Shown here piece after piece: positions 34,685 through 43,651 of a stretch of DNA of 64,000 nt. The notes beneath the pieces are model-generated. The model was not told the origin of the DNA. It worked only from the letters and a program-made list of their open reading frames with translations, and did not search any database. This stretch comes from an uncultured Erythrobacter sp. (GTDB taxonomy: Bacteria > Pseudomonadota > Alphaproteobacteria > Sphingomonadales > Sphingomonadaceae). Numbering within the stretch: position 1 is the stretch's first letter; every line of letters begins with the position of its first letter. The stretch covers positions 124,001-188,000 of the forward strand of contig NZ_OY284435.1 of the NCBI RefSeq assembly GCF_958304185.1. The letters run 5' to 3'. The position numbers were made by a program, and so were the translations under genes.

Positions 34685-35626
34685 ATGACTGAAACTGAAC
34701 GAACCGCTCCCCGCCTGCGACTTGGAACGCGCAATTCCCCTTTGGCTATGGCGCAGGCGGTCGAGACCCGGGCGCGCCTCTGCGCCGCCCACGGCTGGAG
34801 CGAGGACGCGGTTGAACTCGTCCCCGTGCTCGCCAGCGGCGACAAGGTGCTCGACCGGCCTCTGTCCGAAATCGGTGGCAAAGCGCTGTGGACCAAGGAA
34901 TTGGACCAGTGGCTGGGTGAAGGCCTGATCGACCTTTCGGTCCACTCGGCCAAGGATGTCGAGACGATCAGGCCCGACGCGTTCCATTTCCCCGCCTTCC
35001 TGCCGCGCGCGGACCGGCGCGATTGTCTGGTGGGTGCAGCGAGCATTGCCGCGATCCCCGAAGGCGCGGTGGTCGGCACCAGCGCGCCCCGGCGGGCAGC
35101 GCAGCTTCTGAACCTGCGCCCCGATTGCAAGGTCGTGACCTTCCGCGGCAATGTCGCAACCCGGCTGGCGAAATTGCAGGCGGGTGAGGCTGATGTGACC
35201 TTCCTTGCCGCTGCCGGATTGGAGCGTCTGGGCCAAAGCGCTGTCGGCGCGCCGCTCGACCAGGATGAATGGATTCCAGCCGCCGCCCAAGGCGTGATCG
35301 CGATCGAATGCCGCTCCGATGATGCGACAACGACTGCGCTGCTGGCCGCAATCGACCACGCGCCGACGCGCGCGGAACTCGAAGCTGAGCGTGCGCTGCT
35401 CGCCGAACTCGGCGGCACCTGCCATTCGCCGGTCGCGGTGTTGTGCGCGCCTGCGGGTGGCGATCTTGTGATGCGCGCGGCGCTGTTCAGCCCGGACGGG
35501 GCCGAGCGGATCGAAGGCACGGCCAGCTTTGCGCCCGGTGACCACGCGGCGGTCAAAGCGCTCGCTGCCGACTTGCTCACCCGTGCAACGCCGGCAATTG
35601 CCGCGCATTTCCGCAAGGCCGGATGA
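34685..35626 (+). CDS. hemC: Hydroxymethylbilane synthase (porphobilinogen deaminase)
   Basis: This 313-residue cytoplasmic enzyme joins four porphobilinogens into hydroxymethylbilane in heme synthesis. It shows RLGTRNSPLAMAQA, GGKALWTKELDQWL, DLSVHSAKDVET, GTSAPRRAAQLLNLRPD, FRGNVATRLAKLQ and AAQGVIAIECRSDD. The cofactor-binding cysteine is in LAELGGTCHSPVA. ATG 34685 gives the family's usual length; an in-frame GTG at 34661 would add eight residues. hemD overlaps by ATGA. Confidence 0.96.
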   Translation: MTETERTAPRLRLGTRNSPLAMAQAVETRARLCAAHGWSEDAVELVPVLASGDKVLDRPLSEIGGKALWTKELDQWLGEGLIDLSVHSAKDVETIRPDAFHFPAFLPRADRRDCLVGAASIAAIPEGAVVGTSAPRRAAQLLNLRPDCKVVTFRGNVATRLAKLQAGEADVTFLAAAGLERLGQSAVGAPLDQDEWIPAAAQGVIAIECRSDDATTTALLAAIDHAPTRAELEAERALLAELGGTCHSPVAVLCAPAGGDLVMRAALFSPDGAERIEGTASFAPGDHAAVKALAADLLTRATPAIAAHFRKAG

Positions 35627-36339
35627 GCTTCCACCTGCTCGCGCTGCGCCCGCAGCCGGGGCTTGACGCGACGCTGGACAATGCCAGCGGCATGGGCCTC
35701 GCGATCACCGGGCTGGCCCTGTCGGAAATCCGCGCCGTCGCATGGGATCGCCCTGACCCGGCAGGCATTGAGGGGCTGCTGATCGGCAGCGCCAATGCGA
35801 TCCTGCACGGCGGGGAGAACCTCGCTCACCTCACCGCCAAGCCGGTCTATGCCGTGGGAGAGGCGACCGCCGCTGCCGCGCGCGCCGCCGGATTCACGGT
35901 CGCCATGACCGGGAGCGGGGGGCTGCAAGGGGTGCTCGATGCCATCGTTCCGCCCTGCCACCTGCTGCGCATCGCGGGCGAGGAGCACGTGCCGCTGACA
36001 CCGCCTGAGGGCGTCACCTTTGCCGAGGTGATCGCCTATCGCAGCGTCTCCCTGCCGCTTGATCCCGCCACGCCATTGCTGGCGGAGGGCAACGCGCTGG
36101 TGCTGCTCCATTCCGCCGCCACGGCGCGCCATTTTGCCGAGGAATGCGACCGGCTCGGCGTGCCGCGCGCGCGCATCACGCTCGCCGCGCTCGGCCCGCG
36201 GATCGCTGCTGCGGCAGGCGCAGGTTGGGCCGCCGTCCACATCGCCCCGCAGCCGGATGAAGCCGCTGTGTTGCAATTGGCATTTGACTTGTGCGGCGAG
36301 CCGCGCTCCATTCCGCCCGGCTCGTCCAGACAGCCGTAA
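35623..36339 (+). CDS. hemD: Uroporphyrinogen-III synthase
   Basis: This 238-residue protein closes hydroxymethylbilane to uroporphyrinogen III. The family is weakly conserved; it is recognised by position after hemC, normal length, and blocks such as LLALRPQPGLDATL, KPVYAVGEATAAAARAAGF and a C-terminal AALGPRIAAAAGAGW. The start overlaps the hemC stop. Another protein found next to hemD in alphaproteobacteria follows 50 bases later. Confidence 0.88.
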   Translation: MSFHLLALRPQPGLDATLDNASGMGLAITGLALSEIRAVAWDRPDPAGIEGLLIGSANAILHGGENLAHLTAKPVYAVGEATAAAARAAGFTVAMTGSGGLQGVLDAIVPPCHLLRIAGEEHVPLTPPEGVTFAEVIAYRSVSLPLDPATPLLAEGNALVLLHSAATARHFAEECDRLGVPRARITLAALGPRIAAAAGAGWAAVHIAPQPDEAAVLQLAFDLCGEPRSIPPGSSRQP

Positions 36340-36389
36340 GAACGGCGCTGGCGAGTGGGAATTGACGGTCGCAAAAAGAACGGATCACG

Positions 36390-37298
36390 ATGGCAACTGA
36401 GCCCGGATCATCGCCATTAGACAACCCGCCCAAGCCCACATCGGGCCGGGCGCTGATGCTTGCCGCCTTTGCCGCGTTCATCGCGGGCGGAGCGTTGGTG
36501 GGCTGGGTGATGTGGTACAATCTCCAGCCCGGCCGCGCCGGAGCGCCGCGTCCTGACGTGGTGGCCGAAGCGGGGTCAGAAGCCGGATCTGCGGCCCAGA
36601 CGCCGCTTACCGCCAAGCCGACCCCGATGGCCGCAACCGAAAAGGCGGTCGAGCGAGTGGCCGAACAGCAAGGCGGTCTTGATCAGCGTCTCGCCGCTGC
36701 CGAACAGCGCCTCACCCAGCTCGATCTGCAAGCCCAGGCCGCCGCAGGCAATGCCGCGCGTGCCGAAAGCCTGCTAATCGCCTTCGCCGCCCGCCGCGCG
36801 GTCGAACGCGGGGCGGAGCTTGGCTACCTGTCCGATCAGCTGCGCCTGCGGTTTGGCGACCAGTGGCCCAATGCGGTCAGCACGATCATCGAATTTTCGC
36901 GCAATCCGATCCGGCTCGACAGTCTGGTCGCGCGGCTCGAAGGGCTGGGGCCGCAACTGCGCGATAGCAGCGAAGGGCCATCATGGGCCGCGTTCCAGCG
37001 CGAAGTCGGCCAGTTGTTCGTGTTCCGCCGCGAAAGCACCCCTTCGCCGCAGCCGCAGCGCCGCTTGGATCGGGCACGCTGGGCCTTGGAACAGGGCCGC
37101 TACCGCGCCGCGATTGACGAAGTGAAGGGGATGCCCGGCGCCAGTAAGGCGGACGCATGGATCGCGGATGCCGAACGCTATCGCAAGGCGATGGAGGCGA
37201 TGGAAGTGATCGAAACCGCCGCCGTGCTCGACCAGCGCGGGCTGCGCGACGGAGCGGGCAATCCGGTCCGGCAGTTGAGCCCGTTGATCAGGCCTTAG
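36390..37298 (+). CDS. Mitofilin/Mic60-like membrane protein (COG4223 type)
   Basis: This 302-residue protein has a single N-terminal transmembrane helix (ALMLAAFAAFIAGGALVGWV), a Pro/Ala-rich stretch, a coiled coil (about 85-130, QQGGLDQRLAAAEQRLTQLD) and a helical C-terminal domain with paired helices around LDRARWALEQGRYRAAIDEV. In alphaproteobacteria a Mic60 homologue sits beside hemD; topology, coiled coil and context match. Mic60 shapes membrane invaginations and contacts outer-membrane proteins. This protein is shorter than many, so the assignment is moderate. Confidence 0.6.
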   Translation: MATEPGSSPLDNPPKPTSGRALMLAAFAAFIAGGALVGWVMWYNLQPGRAGAPRPDVVAEAGSEAGSAAQTPLTAKPTPMAATEKAVERVAEQQGGLDQRLAAAEQRLTQLDLQAQAAAGNAARAESLLIAFAARRAVERGAELGYLSDQLRLRFGDQWPNAVSTIIEFSRNPIRLDSLVARLEGLGPQLRDSSEGPSWAAFQREVGQLFVFRRESTPSPQPQRRLDRARWALEQGRYRAAIDEVKGMPGASKADAWIADAERYRKAMEAMEVIETAAVLDQRGLRDGAGNPVRQLSPLIRP

Positions 37299-37384
37299 GG
37301 TCGTCCTTCCCGTCTCAACCCGTCACCCCAGCACCAGTTTTGATGTGTGCTACAACACTAGGCGAAGCACCACTTGGCCCTAGG

Positions 37385-37402
37385 CCCCAGCTTTCGCTGG
37401 GG
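37385..37402. repeat. CCCCAGC/GCTGGGG hairpin, likely dispersed palindrome or bidirectional terminator
   Basis: A seven-base perfect stem (CCCCAGC with loop TTTC and GCTGGGG) lies between the convergent Mic60-like and ubiquinone hydroxylase genes. GTGACG follows, and a partial second copy (GTCACCCCAGCAC) is at about 37322-37334. Such sequences are typical of dispersed palindromic repeats in this order. No T-run follows, so terminator action is uncertain. Nothing else is seen in 37299-37426. Confidence 0.6.
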
Positions 37403-37426
37403 TGACGAGAAGCTGAAGTTGCGAAC

Positions 37427-38653
37427 TTAAGCCCGCAAAATCTCCGGCAAGTCCCCCGAAACCCCGCGCGCTTCGTCCATGAAGAAGCTCTTGAGCATCG
37501 GCGTGCGCTGCACTGCTGCCATGCCGAGCCGCCGCACGGCAGATGCGGCCTTGCCCGGAACGCCGAACAGCCGGGTCAACCCATCGGTCGCCAGCGCCAC
37601 CATGAAGCTGTCGAGGCCGCGCCATGTCTCATACCGCTTGAGCAGTTCAGGATCGCCCGGATCAAGGCCCAGCCGCGCGCCGTCTGCCAGCACTTCGACC
37701 AGCGCACCGACATCGCGCAGGCCAAGGTTCAACCCCTGACCGGCAATCGGGTGGATGCCGTGCGCCGAATCCCCGATCAAGGCGAGGCGCTCGGAGGTGA
37801 TCTTGGCGGTGTGGTGGAAGCCCAGCGGCCAGCTTGACCGGTGGCCGACGGTCTTCACTGTGCCCAGCACGCCGCCCATCCGCTTTTCGACCTCGGCGAG
37901 GAACGCGCGGTCGCCCAGCTTCATCACGCCCGCGCCGTCGGCCTCGGACACGGTCCACACCAGCGAGGAGCGGTGCGTGCCGTCTGCATCGTCGTTGAGC
38001 GGCAGCAGCGCGAAGGGGCCAGCGGGGTAGAAGATTTCCCACGCGACATTGCCGTGCGGCTTTTCGTGCGTCAGACCGGCGATGATCGCGCGGTGCTTGT
38101 AATCCCACTTGGCGATGGAGATTCCCGCCTGATCGCGCGTGGGCGACTGGCGACCCTCGGCAGCGATCATCAGTCGGCCCTTGAGTTTCTGCCCGTCTGC
38201 CAGCACGGCGGCGACGCCATATTCACTGCGCTGACGCTCGGTCACATTGGCCTTGGCGACCCAGTTGATCAGTGGCTCCTTGGCGGCCGCTTCGAACAAC
38301 GCAAGGCGCAGGCGGCGGTTGGGGAACATCCGCCCCAGCGTGCCGCCGCCTTCACCGGGCACGAAGTCGAGCCGTCCGGGCTTGTTCTGATCGGTGACGG
38401 CAATCGCGGCGATATCGCAGGCGAATTGATCGAGCCCTTCCGCGATCCCGATGTTTTCGAACAGGTGCCAGCTTGCGGTCGAGATCGCGGTGGCGCGGTC
38501 ATCGAAGCCTTCGGCGGTGAGTTCTGCCGGATCGGCGCGGTCGATCACGTGGCTCGACATCCCCTTTTTCGCTGCGGCCAGTGCCAGCGTCATGCCGACG
38601 AGCCCGCCGCCCAGGATCACCAGATCGCGCGTATTGTCTGTAATTGCTGTCAC
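37427..38653 (-). CDS. UbiH/UbiF/VisC-family FAD-dependent hydroxylase
   Basis: This 408-residue flavoprotein monooxygenase shows the FAD fold LVILGGGLVGMTLALAAAKKG and the late FAD motif LALIGDSAHGIHPIAGQGLN typical of ubiquinone-ring hydroxylases. It most likely hydroxylates a ubiquinone precursor at the inner membrane. Which ring position cannot be told, since alphaproteobacteria use varied UbiH/UbiF/UbiL/UbiM sets. It is divergent from the DsbD-like gene with 50 bases between starts. Confidence 0.88.
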   Translation of the reverse strand: MTAITDNTRDLVILGGGLVGMTLALAAAKKGMSSHVIDRADPAELTAEGFDDRATAISTASWHLFENIGIAEGLDQFACDIAAIAVTDQNKPGRLDFVPGEGGGTLGRMFPNRRLRLALFEAAAKEPLINWVAKANVTERQRSEYGVAAVLADGQKLKGRLMIAAEGRQSPTRDQAGISIAKWDYKHRAIIAGLTHEKPHGNVAWEIFYPAGPFALLPLNDDADGTHRSSLVWTVSEADGAGVMKLGDRAFLAEVEKRMGGVLGTVKTVGHRSSWPLGFHHTAKITSERLALIGDSAHGIHPIAGQGLNLGLRDVGALVEVLADGARLGLDPGDPELLKRYETWRGLDSFMVALATDGLTRLFGVPGKAASAVRRLGMAAVQRTPMLKSFFMDEARGVSGDLPEILRA

Positions 38654-38703
38654 GTCTCGCGCTCCGATTGCGAAGTATGGTGGTGAAGCCTAGAGGGTAG
38701 CCC

Positions 38704-40791
38704 GTGCCGCACGCAAGATTCTTCCCGTCCATCATCCGACAATTCGCTGCATGGGTGCTTGCGCTTGCCGCAAGTCTGATGCTGGCGGCGGCGGGCTTTG
38801 CGCAGGAAGCAGCGCCGCAGCCCGCACGCGGCGGGCCGATCATCGGGTCCGACAAGATCGCGGTCGCGCTTTACGCGGACGGCGCTCCGACCGAGGGCGA
38901 GGAATGGACGCTGGCGCTGCGCTTCACGCCGAGCGCGAGCGAATGGCACGGCTATTGGTCGAACCCCGGCGATGCGGGGCAGGGGATGCGGCTGTCGCTG
39001 AACCTGCCGCCCGACTGGGAAGTGGGCGAGGCGCGCTATCCGGTGCCCAAGCGGCTGCTGATCAGCGGGCTGATGAACCACATTTACGAAGGCCCCTACA
39101 CCGTGCTGGTGCCGGTGGTGCCGGGGCCGAGCGTGAAGAGCTTTGCGGGGACGGCGGTCAAAGGCGAAATCGAATATCTCGCCTGCACCGACGAGATCTG
39201 CGTGCCGCAGGCGGCTGCCTTGACGGTGCAAGCGGGGGGCGATTTTGCGCGTTGGCGGGCTGCCGTCGCGCCGCTGATCGACGCCAAGGCGCACTTCGCG
39301 ATCACCGGCAAGACCCTGCGCATCGCGATCCCCTTGCCCGCCAGCGTCGGCCTGACCGATCCGCACGTGTTCATCGCGAACGACCGGCTGGTTGCATACT
39401 CCGCGCCGCAAGTGCTCCGCCGGTTGGGCGATGTGCTGGTCGCTGAAATCCCGCTCGACGAATACGGCACGGGCAAGGCCGCGAAGGTCAGCGGAATCCT
39501 TGCTTTTGGCGATGCGGGCGGCGTTCGCTTCGAAGCCGATCTCGGCACCGTGCCAGGCGGCGGCGAGGTCATCGCTGGCGCGCAGAATGCTCCCATCCCG
39601 CCGCTATGGACGCTGATCCTCGGCGCGCTGGTGGGCGGTTTGCTGCTCAACATCATGCCCTGCGTCTTCCCGATCCTGAGCCTCAAAGCGATCGCACTCG
39701 CCCGTGCCGGTGAGAGCGAGGCCAAGGCGCGGGCCGAAGGGCTCGCCTATACCGCTGGCGTGGTGCTGGCCTGCGTCGCGCTGGGCGCGCTGCTGCTCGC
39801 CTTGCGCGCGGCGGGCGAGCAGGTTGGCTGGGCGTTCCAATTGCAGGAGCCAGGCGTTGTTGTCGCCTTGCTGGTGCTAGCAGCGGCGATTACGGCGAAC
39901 TTTGCCGGGCTGTTCGAGCTGCCGACAATCTCCATGAGCATGGGGGGCGAGCGCACCGGCGCGTTTGCCACCGGATTGCTGGCCGCCTTCGTGGCCACTC
40001 CCTGCACCGGCCCCTTTATGGCGGCCGCTTTGGGTGCGGCGCTGTTGCTGCCGGTGCCGCAGGCCTTGCTGCTGTTCGCGCTGCTGGGGTTGGGGCTGGC
40101 GCTGCCGTTCCTGCTGCTCGGTTTCGTACCGCCGTTGCGCCGGATGCTGCCCAAGCCCGGTGCGTGGATGGAGCGGTTCCGGAGGATCATGGCGGTCCCG
40201 ATGGGGCTGACCGGCCTCGCGCTGCTGTGGCTGACGGTGCAGCTGGGTGGGCGGCCCTTTGGCCTCATCGCGCTGGTGCTGGTGGTGGGCGTGCTCCTCG
40301 GGCTGTTCGTGACCGGCAAGCTGCAACGCGGCGGCAAGCTGGCCTGGCCCGCCTTCGGCCTCGTCGCCGCGCCGTTCCTTGCCTTTGCTCTGATCGCCCT
40401 GCCTTCGGTCTATGAGAGCAAGGCTGGCGCGCCCAAGGCCAGCATCCACAACCCGCAGAGCTTCAGCCGCGATGCGCTGGCCAAGGCGCGCGCGTCGGGC
40501 AAGCCAGTGTTCCTGTGGTTCACCGCCGACTGGTGCGTCACCTGCAAGGTCAATGAAGCCAGCTCGATTGAGCGCGAGAGCGTGCGCGAGGCTTTCGAGG
40601 CGGCGGGCGTGGTGCCGATGGTGGGCGACTGGACGGTGCGCGATCCCGAGATCACTGCCTTCCTCACCGAACAAGGCGCGGCAGGCGTGCCGCTTTACCT
40701 GTGGTATCCGCCGGAGGCAGCAAGCCCGCAGCAATTGCCGCAGGTGCTTACACCGGAATTGCTTGAGCGACAGGCATCAGGGAGCCGGTGA
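38704..40791 (+). CDS. dsbD: DsbD-like thiol:disulfide interchange protein
   Basis: This 695-residue protein has a signal peptide ending near GFAQEA and an N-terminal periplasmic domain of about 270 residues. A membrane region of about eight helices follows, with the redox cysteines in LNIMPCVFPILSLKAIALAR and VATPCTGPFMAAALGAAL. A C-terminal thioredoxin-like domain has WFTADWCVTCKVNEASS. It carries electrons from cytoplasmic thioredoxin to periplasmic targets such as cytochrome c maturation or disulfide isomerases. The start is GTG 38704 with GAGGG upstream. The N-terminal domain resembles ScsB-type proteins more than E. coli DsbD. Its end overlaps the convergent lipoprotein gene by 15 bases. 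Confidence 0.9.
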   Translation: MPHARFFPSIIRQFAAWVLALAASLMLAAAGFAQEAAPQPARGGPIIGSDKIAVALYADGAPTEGEEWTLALRFTPSASEWHGYWSNPGDAGQGMRLSLNLPPDWEVGEARYPVPKRLLISGLMNHIYEGPYTVLVPVVPGPSVKSFAGTAVKGEIEYLACTDEICVPQAAALTVQAGGDFARWRAAVAPLIDAKAHFAITGKTLRIAIPLPASVGLTDPHVFIANDRLVAYSAPQVLRRLGDVLVAEIPLDEYGTGKAAKVSGILAFGDAGGVRFEADLGTVPGGGEVIAGAQNAPIPPLWTLILGALVGGLLLNIMPCVFPILSLKAIALARAGESEAKARAEGLAYTAGVVLACVALGALLLALRAAGEQVGWAFQLQEPGVVVALLVLAAAITANFAGLFELPTISMSMGGERTGAFATGLLAAFVATPCTGPFMAAALGAALLLPVPQALLLFALLGLGLALPFLLLGFVPPLRRMLPKPGAWMERFRRIMAVPMGLTGLALLWLTVQLGGRPFGLIALVLVVGVLLGLFVTGKLQRGGKLAWPAFGLVAAPFLAFALIALPSVYESKAGAPKASIHNPQSFSRDALAKARASGKPVFLWFTADWCVTCKVNEASSIERESVREAFEAAGVVPMVGDWTVRDPEITAFLTEQGAAGVPLYLWYPPEAASPQQLPQVLTPELLERQASGSR

Positions 40792-41379
40792 AGGGTCTGG
40801 CATCGGCGGCGTGAACAGCTCCAAAGCTGTCGGTGCGTTTTCGCGCGCTTCGTTGCGGCAAGTGGTGACAAGCTGCATCGGCAGCGGGCTGGGGTTGAGC
40901 CGCACCAACCCCGCGCCCGGCACCGTGACGGTCGCCTCGCGTTCCGGCTTGAGCGCATTCCATTCGCGGGTCATCGCCGGAACCTCTCCCTGCCATAACA
41001 CGCGCCCGCCGATCGTGGTCGCATCGACCGGGAAGCGCCCGATCCAGCCATTGCCGATCAGCGCCAGCAGCGCGGCGGCGCCCTCGTCCGCTGGCGCATG
41101 GCGGGTGATCCTGAGACGGGCTTCGGGCTTCGCGGGGTCGAGGCATTCGAGCGCGAGCAGCACTGGCTGACCGGGAACGCCATAAACCAGCCGCAGCGGC
41201 GTATTCGTGCTTGCCCAGACCGCAGCGGTCGTATCGGGCGAGGGTAGCGGGGCAGCAGGCCCGGCGGTCGGCGCGAGCAGGGACACGCGCGCCACGGCAG
41301 CATCGGTCGGCGGCGGCTTGCACCCCGTCAATCCGCACACGCCCACAAGCGCGGCCAAAAACGTCAGCTTGCGGATCAC
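40777..41379 (-). CDS. Hypothetical lipoprotein
   Basis: This 200-residue protein begins VIRKLTFLAALVGVCGLTGC, a signal peptide with lipobox LTGC, so it should be anchored in the cell envelope. The rest shows no motif I recognise (MPMPDPSPAP-like proline-rich end). GTG 41379 overlaps the S10 peptidase stop as GTGA and is chosen over an upstream frame whose first 31 codons lie within that gene. Co-transcription with the peptidase is likely. Confidence 0.75.
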   Translation of the reverse strand: MIRKLTFLAALVGVCGLTGCKPPPTDAAVARVSLLAPTAGPAAPLPSPDTTAAVWASTNTPLRLVYGVPGQPVLLALECLDPAKPEARLRITRHAPADEGAAALLALIGNGWIGRFPVDATTIGGRVLWQGEVPAMTREWNALKPEREATVTVPGAGLVRLNPSPLPMQLVTTCRNEARENAPTALELFTPPMPDPSPAP

Positions 41380-42881
41380 CGCGCGCGGATGAAGGCGCGG
41401 ATATCGGCCGAAAGCTTCGCGCGATCCTCGTCGCGAATATACATCATGTGCCCGGCGTCGTAATATTTCCACGTGATGCGATCCTGCGGGATCCCGTAGC
41501 GCTTCAGCGAATATTCCGCCCCGAAGAACGGCGTGGCGAAATCATAATAGCCTTGCGCATTGAACAGGCGCAGCTGCGAATTCTGGCGGAGCGCCTGCCC
41601 GATCAGCGGCGCGACGTTGAGATAGGCTGCACGGCCCGAGCCGTCGAGGCTCCAGTCCCAATTGCGTCCCGGCTCGCGACCGATCGCCTGATATTCGCGA
41701 TCAGTCTTGTATCCCAGCGTCTCGCGCGCCCAGCTGTTGATCGCGGCGGTGTAGCCAGCATCGATGCCGTAGAAGCTCGGATCATTGTCCGGCGTCTCGC
41801 CTGCATTGTCGTAATCGGTGCCCGTGTAGCGCGAATCGAGCCGACCGACGGTCAGCCCCCGGTCGCGCAGCAACTCCTTGTAGAAGCGCTGGTCGGTGAC
41901 GCGCAGGTTGGCTTGGTCGAGATATTCCTCCGACAGGCCGGTGAGGCGCGACAGTTCCTTGCGCACGCTCGCGCGCTCCTCAGCGGGTAAGTCCTGTCCC
42001 TTGAGCAGCGCGGTGGCAAACGGCCCGATCGCAAAGCGGCGCGCTTCCTCAGCCACCGCCGCAGCCGAAGCGGCTTCGACCTTGCCGTGATAGAAGGCCG
42101 TGGTCGCCATGTTGGGCAGGGTGACGACATAGGCCATCTCATTGCCGGGCGTCGTGTCTTCTGCCCCAAAATCGAGGATGGTCGAGACGAGGATCAACCC
42201 GTTGAGACCGACGTCATTATAGGTGCTGCCTTCCAGCTCGTCCGCGACCATCGCGGTGCGGGTGGTGCCGTAGCTTTCGCCGCCGAGGAACTTGGGGCTG
42301 TTCCAGCGGCCATTGTCGTTGATCCAGCGCCGGATCACCGTGGCAACGGCGCGGCCATCCTGACGCAGGCCATAATACTTCTTGGGATCGGTGCCTTGGG
42401 TGAGGTGACTGAAGCCCGTGCCCGGCGGGTCGATGAACACGAGATCGGCAACATCGAGCAGGCTCTCCGGGTTGTCGACCAGCGGATAGGGCGGTGCGCC
42501 ATCGTCTTTGGCGTCCGAGGGGATCGCAACGCGCTTCGGCCCGAAGGCACCCATCTGGAGCCACACCGAGCCCGAACCCGGCCCGCCGTTGTAGATGAAG
42601 AACACCGGGCGCGTCGGATCAGCCGGGGTTTTTACATAGGAGGTGGTGACGATCACCGCCTCGGCCTTGCCCGCGTCATCCGACAGGATGGTGTCGGCGA
42701 TGGTCGCGCGGTAGGCGATGCGTTGGCCGCCAAAGGTACCGGCAAGATCGCGGGTGCGCGACTGCCGCTCCGGCGCAGGCTTGGCGGCGGCCTCAGGCTT
42801 GGGCGCGTCCTGCGCAGCGGTGGGATGGGCGAGGGCGAGCGTGCTGACAGCGGCCAGCGCGGTGAGGAATCGGGCGTTCAT
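41376..42881 (-). CDS. Serine carboxypeptidase-like S10 peptidase, secreted
   Basis: This 501-residue protein has an N-terminal signal peptide (FLTALAAVSTLALAHPTAAQ) and an alpha/beta-hydrolase fold. It carries YNGGPGSGSVWLQMGAFGPK (oxyanion region), DPPGTGFSH, and the catalytic Ser in FLGGESYGTTR; the late Asp and His are in the C-terminal third (FNAQGYYDFATPF and YDAGHMMYI). It likely trims peptides from the C-terminus in the periplasm or outside. The small lipoprotein gene overlaps its stop. Confidence 0.9.
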   Translation of the reverse strand: MNARFLTALAAVSTLALAHPTAAQDAPKPEAAAKPAPERQSRTRDLAGTFGGQRIAYRATIADTILSDDAGKAEAVIVTTSYVKTPADPTRPVFFIYNGGPGSGSVWLQMGAFGPKRVAIPSDAKDDGAPPYPLVDNPESLLDVADLVFIDPPGTGFSHLTQGTDPKKYYGLRQDGRAVATVIRRWINDNGRWNSPKFLGGESYGTTRTAMVADELEGSTYNDVGLNGLILVSTILDFGAEDTTPGNEMAYVVTLPNMATTAFYHGKVEAASAAAVAEEARRFAIGPFATALLKGQDLPAEERASVRKELSRLTGLSEEYLDQANLRVTDQRFYKELLRDRGLTVGRLDSRYTGTDYDNAGETPDNDPSFYGIDAGYTAAINSWARETLGYKTDREYQAIGREPGRNWDWSLDGSGRAAYLNVAPLIGQALRQNSQLRLFNAQGYYDFATPFFGAEYSLKRYGIPQDRITWKYYDAGHMMYIRDEDRAKLSADIRAFIRAR

Positions 42882-42957
42882 GGGAGTGTGGGTTGGCAGG
42901 GTTGCGAGTGGGGTTCAAGCGTCCCTCAAGCCTTGCCACCAAACTTAATTCCGTGCG

Positions 42958-43278
42958 TCAGGCAGCGCGAGGTTGGATACGCTCCAACTCTCCATTGAGC
43001 GCGCGTTTGGCCGTGCGGAGTTCACAATCGATCTGAAGGCCCATGAAAAACCCTTCCGACATGCGGAAATAGCGGGCGAGTCGCAGATCTAGTTCACCGT
43101 CGATGCGCTTTGAGCCGTCGATGACGGATTGAAGCCGCGCCGGATCGACCGCAATGGCCGTCGCCAAGGAAGTAGCATCTAATTCGTAGGGCTCCATGAA
43201 TTCCGATAAGAGCAATTCGCCCGCATGCGGAATGTGCAGCCAGTCCGAGGTGTCAATGATAGTCGACGATTTCGACAC
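42958..43278 (-). CDS. higA: HigA-type antitoxin
   Basis: This 106-residue protein has an XRE-type helix-turn-helix of the VapI/HigA group: IPHAGELLLSEFMEPYELDA leads into TSLATAIAVDPARLQSVI and RYFRMSEGFFMGLQ. It should neutralise the adjacent toxin and repress the pair's promoter. Its start lies 26 bases inside the end of higB, a gene order (toxin first) typical of HigBA. The C-terminus (RTAKRALNGELERIQPRAA) is helical. Confidence 0.88.
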   Translation of the reverse strand: MSKSSTIIDTSDWLHIPHAGELLLSEFMEPYELDATSLATAIAVDPARLQSVIDGSKRIDGELDLRLARYFRMSEGFFMGLQIDCELRTAKRALNGELERIQPRAA

Positions 43279-43534
43279 CGTGAGCTTCTCCGTTTTCGAA
43301 CACGAAGCATATACGCCATTGCCTGTTTATGGAAACAGAATGCTGACCGGAGCGGTCACCGGTGAGTGGGTGGAGCCGGTTCGACGGCGGGTTGCGCAGA
43401 TCGTCGATGGTCTTGACCCGATTAAGCAGCGCCAATTTTGCAAGCGCGCGCTGTTGAATGTCAGCGGGTAACTTGCGGCTGACGCAACCCCGCCAGATGC
43501 GTTCGGTTTCCTTGCAGGCGAAAGATCGGATCAT
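43253..43534 (-). CDS. higB: HigB-type toxin (RelE superfamily)
   Basis: This 93-residue protein matches HigB mRNA interferases: IRSFACKETERIWRG, KLALLNRVKTIDDLRNPPSN, RLHPLTGDRSGQHSVSIN, QWRICFVFENGEAHGVEIVD. Such toxins cleave mRNA at the ribosome. ATG 43534 is chosen because the family starts at MIxSF; 20 more upstream codons are open but unlike the family. It follows uvrB on the same strand after a 117-base gap. Nothing looks truncated, so the pair may be active. Confidence 0.9.
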   Translation of the reverse strand: MIRSFACKETERIWRGCVSRKLPADIQQRALAKLALLNRVKTIDDLRNPPSNRLHPLTGDRSGQHSVSINRQWRICFVFENGEAHGVEIVDYH

Positions 43535-43584
43535 GGCAGAACCCAGAAAAACCAAATTGCCTAGCCATGTTAGTGTCCGATCAT

Positions 43585-43600
43585 AAAATCTCAAAATCTC
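43585..43600. repeat. Tandem 8-base direct repeat upstream of higBA
   Basis: AAAATCTC occurs twice without a gap, 51 bases before the higB start. On the minus strand a TATGAT box (43580-43585) overlaps it. It could be part of the higBA promoter, bound by HigA, though HigA usually prefers inverted repeats. Confidence 0.35.
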
Positions 43601-43651
43601 ACGTTTGTCGGATGTCGCTGCAATCCGTTGAAAAGATTGATTTGTCCACGC

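Noticed and set aside
34615-36276. 553-codon open frame opposite hemC and hemD
   Set aside because: It covers two well-conserved heme genes in antisense and resembles no protein family.
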